DNA of 64,000 bases, from contig CALAMC010000048.1 of NCBI GenBank assembly GCA_937925655.1, positions 128,160 through 192,159 of the forward strand. Reading direction: 5' to 3'. This stretch comes from an uncultured candidate division Zixibacteria bacterium. Its GTDB lineage: Bacteria; Zixibacteria; MSB-5A5; GN15; PGXB01. The notes beneath the pieces are model-generated. The model searched no databases. It was given only the letters and a program-made list of their open reading frames with translations, and was not told the origin of the DNA. Positions within the stretch are counted from its first letter, which is position 1; each line of letters opens with the position of its first letter. The translations under genes and the position numbers were made by a program. Shown piece after piece: positions 25,408-33,073 of this stretch.

Positions 25408-27297
25408 TTAATTATCTTTGGCGTAATTTTTAAAAAACTTTTCAATGCCATTACAGATAGCTTTGGCCACTTTCTGGGGATAATCATCGCCCTTAAGCAA
25501 AGCCTCATGCTCGGGTATCATCATGAAGGCGCATTCTACCAGAATAGCGGGGTATTGCGTTGGACGGCTGACGGCCAGGTTGCCATAATATAATCCATAA
25601 TCCGGCATTTTTGTCTCGTGAAGAAGCGCCTCCTGAACATATCGAGCCAGTGACAGCGAATGGGTATGGTAATAATATGTTGAAACACCGTTGTTCACGA
25701 AGGGATTTATGCCATCGGGCAGGGCATTGTTATGAATCGATATGAATGCATCGGCCTTGTTGGTTACAGCGATTAAAGGCCTGTCGTTGAGCGCCACGGG
25801 TGACATATCGCCGCGCGTCATGATAACATGGGCGCCTTTTTTTTCGAGTTGTGCCTTCAGTTCAAGGGCAATTTTGAGATTGGCTATGGATTCTTTTAGC
25901 CCGGTCGGACCCACCGCGCCGGCATCAGGCGAATGGCCGGGGTCAATTACTATTACTTTATTTTTAATGTTCCCAATATCTTGCGGTGTATTTATAATGC
26001 TCCACTTCAATACGTTTCCAATATAGAAAGCATCAAATCCCCAAATAGGTTTATCGAAGCACAGGCGCAACTTATATAATCCGGGTTCCGGCTGGGTCCA
26101 GATCGCCTGGATCAGGTTTTTGTCGGAAAAGTCATAGCGAATCCAGTCGGTGTCCGAAGTCACGCCAAAAAGATATAAACTTATTTCATTCGGGCTTTCC
26201 TCTTCAACCCGAAACGGGTGTTGTCCCGAAAGGGGAATTTCAAAATCCAGACTTCGATTGGTGCTTTTTGCCCTTATGGCCTTAATATAAGATTCTATCG
26301 GCGGCAGGGATGGGTTTAAAAAGCGCACGGAATTGACATTAACCCAGCCGGTCTGATATTGCGATAGTTTCAGGCGGACCCAGTCGCCATCTCTGCCGAC
26401 AGCCAGCGCTTTGATGCCACGTGGTTGAAATATCGAGAGGTAACCCTTTTGCGGTCCGACCCGCATTATTTGCATCGAATCGGTAAATTCCACCATGCAG
26501 GGATAGCCGCCGGGATTCAACCTTATATAAAAGGATGAACTGTCAAAGCATGATGTTCTTGTCAAGTTGAGCAAATCCAAAGACTTATAATCAAACGCAC
26601 TATCACCGGTCTCTTTTATTGATTTTATAAAATCAACGATGCGTGGTGTTTTAAGGTAATAATATATTTTAACCGAATCAGCCAGCACGGTTTTGTCTAT
26701 GGTCGCATATCCCTGATAAAACCCCCTGATTTTCATCGAATCGGGGACAGCCCCGGCGCCGAAAACAGTTTCTCCCCAAAATGGCTGCAATTGGGGGGGC
26801 ATTTCGGCCATACGGACGGTATCTTTAAATCCCGGCACGGAAAAGTAAGCCCGGCAACCCGGTGTCCCTTGAAAGCGGACTATCAGCCGGTCATTTTCGA
26901 GAAGAACCAGGTTGCCCGAATATTCGTTCCGATCAATGATTACAAGAGAATCATAAGGTAAGGAATATCGCGGCACGGGCACCTGAACCGGCCAAATGAC
27001 CGAGGTCGTCTCGGCCCCGATAATTGCCCGGACCTTAAATTCAAAACGGCCCGGATTGATGGCCATAAAGGCCAGAAAGCCGCCGTCGGGATGAACATCG
27101 ACTGCGAGATCATTTATGGTCAAAGATGCGCCCGGGGTTACCGAGCCAAATATAAAAGTTGAATCAACTGCCCCGATAGCGGCCTCTTTTTTAGGCCAGA
27201 TAATACTGACTTTTGGCGCCGCGGCAAAAGCACCTGCGAAGCCCAATAATACAAGAGCGATCAGGGCGTAACCGATATGTTTATTCATCGACTTCAT
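25408..27297 (-). CDS. N-acetylmuramoyl-L-alanine amidase (Amidase_3) with N-terminal beta domains
   Basis: 629 aa. Signal peptide (HIGYALIALVLLGFAGAFAA). Residues 30-420 are beta-rich and may bind the wall or act as a scaffold. The C-terminal 190 residues are a zinc amidase with ligands in VIDPGHSPDAG (His), LKES (Glu) and ISIHNNA (His), and the catalytic Glu in ILVECAFM. It cuts the bond between MurNAc and L-Ala in peptidoglycan in the periplasm. It overlaps the epimerase gene by 17 nt; a second ATG at 27288 (ATGAATAA over the upstream stop) is an equal alternative start. Last gene of the muropeptide operon. Confidence 0.88.
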   Translation of the reverse strand: MKSMNKHIGYALIALVLLGFAGAFAAAPKVSIIWPKKEAAIGAVDSTFIFGSVTPGASLTINDLAVDVHPDGGFLAFMAINPGRFEFKVRAIIGAETTSVIWPVQVPVPRYSLPYDSLVIIDRNEYSGNLVLLENDRLIVRFQGTPGCRAYFSVPGFKDTVRMAEMPPQLQPFWGETVFGAGAVPDSMKIRGFYQGYATIDKTVLADSVKIYYYLKTPRIVDFIKSIKETGDSAFDYKSLDLLNLTRTSCFDSSSFYIRLNPGGYPCMVEFTDSMQIMRVGPQKGYLSIFQPRGIKALAVGRDGDWVRLKLSQYQTGWVNVNSVRFLNPSLPPIESYIKAIRAKSTNRSLDFEIPLSGQHPFRVEEESPNEISLYLFGVTSDTDWIRYDFSDKNLIQAIWTQPEPGLYKLRLCFDKPIWGFDAFYIGNVLKWSIINTPQDIGNIKNKVIVIDPGHSPDAGAVGPTGLKESIANLKIALELKAQLEKKGAHVIMTRGDMSPVALNDRPLIAVTNKADAFISIHNNALPDGINPFVNNGVSTYYYHTHSLSLARYVQEALLHETKMPDYGLYYGNLAVSRPTQYPAILVECAFMMIPEHEALLKGDDYPQKVAKAICNGIEKFFKNYAKDN

Positions 27298-28312
27298 GCT
27301 CGGGCATAAATTCTTTCTTCAATTTGGGGCCGCCAATAATATTCTCATCGACAATAATTTCCGTGTTATTATATAATAGTCCTTCGGCAGTATCATTTTT
27401 CAGAAGCAATGGCCCGTCGAGGTCGAAATAGTCTCCCAGCGCGGCCATATATACCGACTGGGCGATGGCCACCGATGACTCCACCATGCAGCCGAACATG
27501 ACTTTTTTTTTGTTTTTTCTGGCCCTCCGGGCGATTCGAGCGGCCTCAATTACGCCGCCTGATTTGGCCATCTTTATATTAACCCCGTCGACGCAATCGC
27601 AAAAGCGTTCATAATCGTCGACAGTGAACAACCCCTCGTCGACCATCAGACAGGTTTTGGCTCTCCCCTTTAAATGTGGCCACTCGTTTATATATTCCAC
27701 TCCGGTCGGCTGTTCGATAATTTCAACATTGAGACGGCCGAGTTCAAAAATCATTTTCTCGGCTTTGGCGGGCTCCCAGCCGCCGTTGGCATCGATACGA
27801 AAGACTTTCCCGGTGATTTTTTTCAATACGGCGATAATATCGTCGTCGTGCTCCGAACCCATCTTGAGTTTTATCAGCGGGCAGGGCGATAATTTAATCT
27901 GCTCCCACGTCCGGGCCGGATCATCAATACTCACCGTGAAAGATGTCCGAATCCTCCCGGGAGGGTCGATACGCAACACCTGCCAGGGAAAGCAATGATT
28001 GTCCCCCGATAATTTGTGCAACAGCGCCGTGACAACTCCCGCCCGAGTAACCGGGTTTATTTTAAGTGTATCCACTTCCTCAAGAACCTCGGGCCCCAGT
28101 TTTTTTATAGTCTTTAATTCACGTAAAGAACGTCTAAGATCACGGAGAATTTCGTCTTCCTTCGGACCGTAAATGATGGAGCCGGAGCACTCTCCGGCAT
28201 ACCTGTCATCCAGCAGAATAAAATGATTGGTCTTTTTTGTGACGGCCCCTTTGGATGTGCGAAATACGCTTTTGACCTCGAGTTCAATGGGAAAATGACA
28301 GGCTTTTATTAT
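27281..28312 (-). CDS. L-Ala-D/L-Glu epimerase-like enolase-superfamily enzyme (start codon unclear)
   Basis: 343 aa if it starts at an ATA at 28312. The barrel carries LIKLKMGSEHD (Lys pair), FRIDANGGW, IIEQPTG, LMVDEG, NIKMAKSGG and MFGCMVESS, the metal and catalytic set of the dipeptide-epimerase group. The first conventional start (GTG 28075) would remove the whole capping domain, yet the frame upstream stays open and reads as a normal N-terminus (ACHFPIELEVKSVFRTSKG, HFILLDDRYAGECSGSI). GGAGG sits 5 nt before ATA 28312 and 8 nt before ATA 28309. Its role would be epimerising murein dipeptide for recycling, fitting the NlpC/P60 gene upstream and the amidase downstream. Confidence 0.75.
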   Translation of the reverse strand: MIKACHFPIELEVKSVFRTSKGAVTKKTNHFILLDDRYAGECSGSIIYGPKEDEILRDLRRSLRELKTIKKLGPEVLEEVDTLKINPVTRAGVVTALLHKLSGDNHCFPWQVLRIDPPGRIRTSFTVSIDDPARTWEQIKLSPCPLIKLKMGSEHDDDIIAVLKKITGKVFRIDANGGWEPAKAEKMIFELGRLNVEIIEQPTGVEYINEWPHLKGRAKTCLMVDEGLFTVDDYERFCDCVDGVNIKMAKSGGVIEAARIARRARKNKKKVMFGCMVESSVAIAQSVYMAALGDYFDLDGPLLLKNDTAEGLLYNNTEIIVDENIIGGPKLKKEFMPEHEVDE

Positions 28313-29100
28313 ATTACCCTCCGTGCGAACAGGAATGATTCATACAAGTCTCTACGAAAACGATTGGCATCGGGCTTAAGGGAATTAATGGCGACGCCCC
28401 CTTCGGCCAGCGAGGAGTGAATAATGCGGTGTTTGTCAATGGCAATGGCAACGTGGCCGGGGAAAAAAAGCAAATCGCCGGGACACAAATTCCCGGTCAG
28501 AATCTTTCTCCCTGATTTTCTCTGTTCTTTGCTGTCGCGGGGGAGCATTATACCGAAGCGCCTAAATATAACCTGCACCAGACCGGAACAATCAATTCCG
28601 AACGGCGTTATGCCGCCCCATAGGTACGGCGTTCCCAGAAAACGCCGGGCTTCGGCCACGATCATTCGGCCCGTTAATTTTCTGAATGGTACTCGGTTAA
28701 TTTTATCGAGCCCGGATAAAGAAATCCGAAACGTGTTGGATTTTGCATCCCCGGCCCGATTGAATCGTTTATCGATCGGACGCGTTTTTAAATTCGACCC
28801 ATAAAAAAGAAACGGCGGTATATGACTATCACGCGTCTTCCCCGTTTTTACTGTCAAGGCTATGACCGTACGATTAAGGGATCGGGAATATTTAAGCCAT
28901 TCGGCTTTGGTTACTATCGTGACTGCGCGAGCATCTGCCCAGCCTGCATAATCATTGTTTTGAACAACATTCAAATATCCGTTTCGTTCATTCACGATTT
29001 TTACTGCTTCATTGTACAATAACTGACTTATGCGCTCCGAGCGGAATTTTGGTTCGGCCCGCAGGTCTGTCACATTTCTTAAGATTATTCCATATTCCAT
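28309..29100 (-). CDS. NlpC/P60 endopeptidase with SH3-like domains (YkfC-like)
   Basis: 263 aa. N-terminal SH3-like part (LRNVTDLRAEPKFRSERISQLL, YAGWADARAV), then the NlpC/P60 domain from about residue 145: TPYLWGGITPFGIDCSGLVQ holds the catalytic Cys, PGDLLFFPGHVAIAID the catalytic His. This is the layout of the gamma-D-glutamyl-diamino-acid endopeptidase YkfC. No signal peptide is seen, so it is probably cytoplasmic and acts on imported muropeptides. First gene of the set; its 3' end overlaps the epimerase start region by 4 nt. Confidence 0.88.
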   Translation of the reverse strand: MEYGIILRNVTDLRAEPKFRSERISQLLYNEAVKIVNERNGYLNVVQNNDYAGWADARAVTIVTKAEWLKYSRSLNRTVIALTVKTGKTRDSHIPPFLFYGSNLKTRPIDKRFNRAGDAKSNTFRISLSGLDKINRVPFRKLTGRMIVAEARRFLGTPYLWGGITPFGIDCSGLVQVIFRRFGIMLPRDSKEQRKSGRKILTGNLCPGDLLFFPGHVAIAIDKHRIIHSSLAEGGVAINSLKPDANRFRRDLYESFLFARRVI

Positions 29101-29133
29101 CCCGGTAAAGTAAATCTTGAAATTCGTCGACTC

Positions 29134-29168
29134 AACAAAAAAAGCCGGGCGGAAAACGACCCGGCTTT
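29134..29168 (-). terminator. Rho-independent terminator of the aminotransferase at 29190
   Basis: Stem AAAGCCGGG (29141-29149) with CCCGGCTTT (29160-29168), 10-nt loop, then a U-rich run on the minus strand. Confidence 0.8.
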
Positions 29169-29189
29169 AATAAAACCCTTAAAAGTCAC

Positions 29190-30353
29190 CTATAGTTTGG
29201 CAACGGCTTCCTTGACCCGTCCCAGCGCCTTTTTGATATTCTCAATGGAGTTGGCGTAGGAAAACCGTAAATAACCTTCGCCGTATCGGCCGAATGACGT
29301 CCCGGCCAGGGCCGCAACCCCGTATTTTTCGAGCAAATAAATTTCCATCTCTTTCGATGTTTTCCCGAATTTTGTGATATTCGGGAAAACATAGAAGGCT
29401 CCCAGCGGCTTTTTGCAGGTGATGCCATCGATGGCGTTCAAGCCGTCCACGATAACATCGCGGCGACGGTTAAATTCCTGGACCATCTTGTAGGCGTCAT
29501 CCTGCGGCCCGGTTATGGCTTCCTTGATGGCCATCTGGGAAAAAGCCGCCGTGCATGAGTTGCAGTTGGTCACCAATCGGGTGACGTGCGCGGCGAGGGT
29601 TTCGTTCATAACCCCGTAACCCAGCCGCCAACCGGTCATGGCGTAAGTTTTAGACATGCCGTCGAGGATAATTGTGCGCTCGGGCATGCCATCAAACTGC
29701 GTTACCGACTCGAACTTGACCCCGTAAAGAATCCGTGAATAAATTTCATCGGATAAAACCCAGAGGTCATTATCATTGGCGATGCGGGCGATTTGAGCCA
29801 GATCATCATGAGTCAGAACCCCGCCGGTGGGATTCTGGGGTGAATTGATGATTAAAAGTTTTGTCTTGGGCGTGATCAGTTTTTCCAGTTCTTTGACATC
29901 AAGGCGGAAATCGTTTTGTTCCCTTAAAGCTATAGGTACCGCCTTGGCCCCGATGTAATTGATCAAGGATTCATAAATCGGGAAACCGGGGTTGGGATAA
30001 ATGACTTCATCGCCTTCATCCACCAGGGCAAACAACGTGTAAAACATGATCGGTTTGCCTCCGGGGACGATCACAACGTTGTTAATTCCCATTTTGAGGC
30101 CGCGCGTCTTGTTGATTTCATTGGCGATGACCTCGCGGACTTCGGGATAACCGGCGGCCGGGTTATAGTGCGTATAACCGTCACGGATCGCTTTGATAGC
30201 GGCTTCCTTGATATTGGCCGGCGTATCGAAATCGGGCTCGCCAATTTCAAGATGTACCACATCCATGCCCTGCCCTTCCAGTTGCCTGGCGCGCAGGAGG
30301 ACTTCAAAGGCCGTTTCTGTTCCCAGCCGTTTCATTCTTTCGGCGTATTTCAT
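29190..30353 (-). CDS. PLP-dependent aminotransferase (aspartate aminotransferase-like)
   Basis: 387 aa, fold type I, subgroup I-gamma look: HLEIGEPDFDTP, YTHYNPAAGYPEVREVIA, NSPQNPTGGVLT, LSDEIYSRILY, the PLP lysine in GMSKTYAMTGWRLGY and the substrate Arg in LRFSYANS. Probably transfers amino groups between aspartate or an aromatic amino acid and 2-oxoglutarate; exact substrate open. ATG at 30353 is preferred to GTG at 30362 because AGGTG lies 6 nt upstream. It lies 39 nt after transketolase and ends at a terminator, so the two are one operon. Confidence 0.9.
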   Translation of the reverse strand: MKYAERMKRLGTETAFEVLLRARQLEGQGMDVVHLEIGEPDFDTPANIKEAAIKAIRDGYTHYNPAAGYPEVREVIANEINKTRGLKMGINNVVIVPGGKPIMFYTLFALVDEGDEVIYPNPGFPIYESLINYIGAKAVPIALREQNDFRLDVKELEKLITPKTKLLIINSPQNPTGGVLTHDDLAQIARIANDNDLWVLSDEIYSRILYGVKFESVTQFDGMPERTIILDGMSKTYAMTGWRLGYGVMNETLAAHVTRLVTNCNSCTAAFSQMAIKEAITGPQDDAYKMVQEFNRRRDVIVDGLNAIDGITCKKPLGAFYVFPNITKFGKTSKEMEIYLLEKYGVAALAGTSFGRYGEGYLRFSYANSIENIKKALGRVKEAVAKL

Positions 30354-30392
30354 ATCTGTCACCTGAATTTTATATTCATAAATGTAATTATG

Positions 30393-32402
30393 TTATTTCA
30401 ATTTCAACAACTTGCGGGCGGCGTCCGCAATGTATTCTCCGCTAACCCCGAATTCCTTGATAAGCTGCCATGGTAATCCGGACTCGCCGAAACGGTCTTT
30501 CACGCCGACCATATCAAAGGCGGTCGCCTTGCCCATGGTGGCGGCGTTTTTCATTATGACGGCGGCAACCAAATTGCCCAGTCCGCCAACCTGATGCTCT
30601 TCAGCGGTAATTACGGCTTTTGTCTCACTGGCGGCTCGGATAACCGCCTCTTTATCCATGGGTTTGACGGTATGGAGGTTTATCACGCGGGTTTCGATTT
30701 TGTAATCTGTTTTCAAAATCCAGGCCGCGCGCAAAGCTTCGGCGCATTCCGGGCCGCAGCTAATGATAGTCAAATCCTCGTTTTCATTTTTATAATCCGA
30801 AGATAAAACAACCTCGAACGCGTCTTTGAAGTTCGGTTTTTCTCCCCGGAAACGATAGACGTTGGCTACGCCAAATTTGAATGGAGTATTTTCATCGGAG
30901 ACAATCGGCGTCGCTTCGCGGGCAAAGCGGATATATTTCGGCCCGACGATGTCGAATAACAGCGCTTTGGTCATCCTTTTGGTTTCAATCGAATCGATGG
31001 GCGATACCACATTCATATTGGGCAGACCACACATCTGGAAAAAGGCCTCAAGCTCCTGATGGGTTGCCCCATCCGGTCCGACCGATATCCCGCCATGGGC
31101 GCCCACGATAAGGACATTAAAATCACCATAACAAACGGAAACGCGCAGTTGGTCCAGGTTGCGGGCGGATGAAAAGACGCCGTATGTCCCAAAAACCGGA
31201 ATTTTGCCCTCTTTAGCCAATCCGGCTGCGACGGTAGTCCCACCCTGTTCGGCGACACCGACCGAAATCCACCGATTCATCCGCTCCGGATGTTTTTCAT
31301 AAAACTCGGAAATGGTAATCGAACTGGAAATGTCGGCCCCGATACAGACAATGCGCTCATCGTCTCCGTATTCGGAAAGGGCTCGCCCCAGACCCTTTCG
31401 GGTCGGGTCCATTTCCACCTTCATATTTTCCTGATGATTCCACCAGAAATCTTTGGAGAATTTGGGCAAATTGTCGGCCAGGCGCTTTTCGACTTTGGCC
31501 TGATGTTCGGTGCCGACTTTAAAAAAGGCCTCCAGGTCAAAAGTCTTGGACAAACCCAGCTCTTCCAGTGCTTTCAGCATTTCATCCTTGTTCGGCGGCT
31601 TGCCATGCCAGCCGACGACGTCTTCCATGAAACTGACTCCTTTGCCCTTTATCGTATGCGCGATAATCATGGTCGGCTTATCTTTGGAGTCGCAGGCTTT
31701 GTTGAGAGCATCGAGAATTTCTTCCATCTTGTGGCCGTCAATTTCAATAACATTCCAGCCAAATGACTTATATTTTTCCACCAGCGGTTCAAGCCCCTGA
31801 ACGTCTTCAGTCTTGCCGTCGATTTGCAGGCGATTGCGATCGAGAATGGCGATGAGATTATTCAGCTTGAAATTGCCGGCTTCCATGTAGGCCTCCCACA
31901 TGGAGCCTTCCTGCTGTTCGCCGTCGGAGGTGATGACAAAAACTTTATAGTCTTTCTTATCCAGTCTGGCCGCAAGAGCTACGCCGACGGCCACCGACAT
32001 GCCCTGGCCCAGCGAGCCGGAAGAAATCTCGACCCCCTTGAGGTCTTTGCGATGCGGGTGCCCCTGGAATGGTGCCCCCAACATTCTAAGTTTGGCCAAT
32101 TCATATTCAGGGAAATAACCCGATACCGCCAGTGACACATACAAAGCCGGGGCCTTGTGTCCGGCCGACCATATAACCCGGTCACGATCGGCCCAATCGG
32201 GATTTTTGGGGTCGTGTTTGGCAACCTTCAAATACAGTGCAGACAGAATGTCCATCATCGACAAAGTGCCACCCGAGTGCCCGGACTTACCGGAACACAA
32301 TGACATAAGATTCAGACCACGCATATAATTGGCGCGCTCTTTAAGTTCTTCTATGGTATAATCCTTTAAAACCTTACCTGTCTTGGAATCTATCAGGGGC
32401 AT
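30393..32402 (-). CDS. tkt: Transketolase
   Basis: 669 aa, full length. The thiamine diphosphate binding motif GDG-like segment is TSDGEQQEGSMWEAYMEAG with the N-terminal SGHSGGTLSMMDIL and SAGHKAPALY parts; the pyrimidine-binding domain starts near residue 335 (GVAEQGGTTVAAGLA) and the C-terminal domain near 520. It moves two-carbon units in the non-oxidative pentose phosphate pathway. GGAGGT lies 4 nt before the ATG. Transcribed from its own promoter with the aminotransferase downstream. Confidence 0.93.
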   Translation of the reverse strand: MPLIDSKTGKVLKDYTIEELKERANYMRGLNLMSLCSGKSGHSGGTLSMMDILSALYLKVAKHDPKNPDWADRDRVIWSAGHKAPALYVSLAVSGYFPEYELAKLRMLGAPFQGHPHRKDLKGVEISSGSLGQGMSVAVGVALAARLDKKDYKVFVITSDGEQQEGSMWEAYMEAGNFKLNNLIAILDRNRLQIDGKTEDVQGLEPLVEKYKSFGWNVIEIDGHKMEEILDALNKACDSKDKPTMIIAHTIKGKGVSFMEDVVGWHGKPPNKDEMLKALEELGLSKTFDLEAFFKVGTEHQAKVEKRLADNLPKFSKDFWWNHQENMKVEMDPTRKGLGRALSEYGDDERIVCIGADISSSITISEFYEKHPERMNRWISVGVAEQGGTTVAAGLAKEGKIPVFGTYGVFSSARNLDQLRVSVCYGDFNVLIVGAHGGISVGPDGATHQELEAFFQMCGLPNMNVVSPIDSIETKRMTKALLFDIVGPKYIRFAREATPIVSDENTPFKFGVANVYRFRGEKPNFKDAFEVVLSSDYKNENEDLTIISCGPECAEALRAAWILKTDYKIETRVINLHTVKPMDKEAVIRAASETKAVITAEEHQVGGLGNLVAAVIMKNAATMGKATAFDMVGVKDRFGESGLPWQLIKEFGVSGEYIADAARKLLKLK

Positions 32403-32449
32403 TTTACCTCCGATCCAATAGTTTGTGAATTTTTTAACTTACCGGAGGA

Positions 32450-32478
32450 AATATATCGGCTGGCTAATATAAAGTCAA
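32450..32478 (-). promoter_or_regulatory. Promoter of transketolase, inside the end of coaE
   Basis: Minus strand: TTGACT (32478-32473), 17-nt spacer, TATATT (32455-32450). The -35 box is made of the last codons of coaE. Confidence 0.7.
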
Positions 32479-33066
32479 TCCATTTTGGGTCAGCCGATTA
32501 ATGATTCGTAATACTTTCTGCTGTAGTTCTGCGATTGAACCATTATTATATACGATTAGATCGGCGGCCTTTTTTAGTTCGGAGTATGACTTTTGAAGCT
32601 TCAAACGATTTAAAGCCTCGGTCTTTGTATAGCCTTTCCGGCGAAGCCGCGAGATCAGAATTTCCCTTTTGGCATGAACCAGAATGGTTAAATCCACCCT
32701 TTTATGCCACCCCCAATCGACTAATAGAGCGGCATCGATTATAACCAAATTGTTATTGCGGAGGGCCTTTTTGGATTGCCGAGCCAATTCTTTAAGCAAA
32801 TATGGATGGACGATGGCGTCCAGTTTTGATTTGGCGGCGGTGTCGGAGAAAGCCAGTCGCCCCAGATGTTTACGCTTCAAACGGCCGAACGTCGTGACGA
32901 TTTCGGGACCAAAGGATTTAATCAATTTTTTCAGAACCGCCGGATTATTGTCAACGACTTCCCTGCCGATTTTATCCGCAGAAATAACACAGGCCCCGAA
33001 TTTTTTAAATATCGCGGCCACCTCCGATTTACCGGACCCGATTTGCCCCACCAACCCAATAAGCAT
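32464..33066 (-). CDS. coaE: Dephospho-CoA kinase
   Basis: 200 aa. P-loop GLVGQIGSGKSEVA at the N-terminus, SADKIGREV, then HPYLLKEL and the late DLIVYNNGS segment, all typical of CoaE. It phosphorylates the ribose 3'-OH of dephospho-CoA, the last step of CoA synthesis. ATG 33066 is right for the family: TAGGAG lies 4 nt upstream and the P-loop follows directly; the longer frame is polA shadow. It begins 7 nt after the polA stop and closes the ftsK-coaE operon. Confidence 0.92.
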   Translation of the reverse strand: MLIGLVGQIGSGKSEVAAIFKKFGACVISADKIGREVVDNNPAVLKKLIKSFGPEIVTTFGRLKRKHLGRLAFSDTAAKSKLDAIVHPYLLKELARQSKKALRNNNLVIIDAALLVDWGWHKRVDLTILVHAKREILISRLRRKGYTKTEALNRLKLQKSYSELKKAADLIVYNNGSIAELQQKVLRIINRLTQNGLTLY

Positions 33067-33073
33067 GGCGCTC

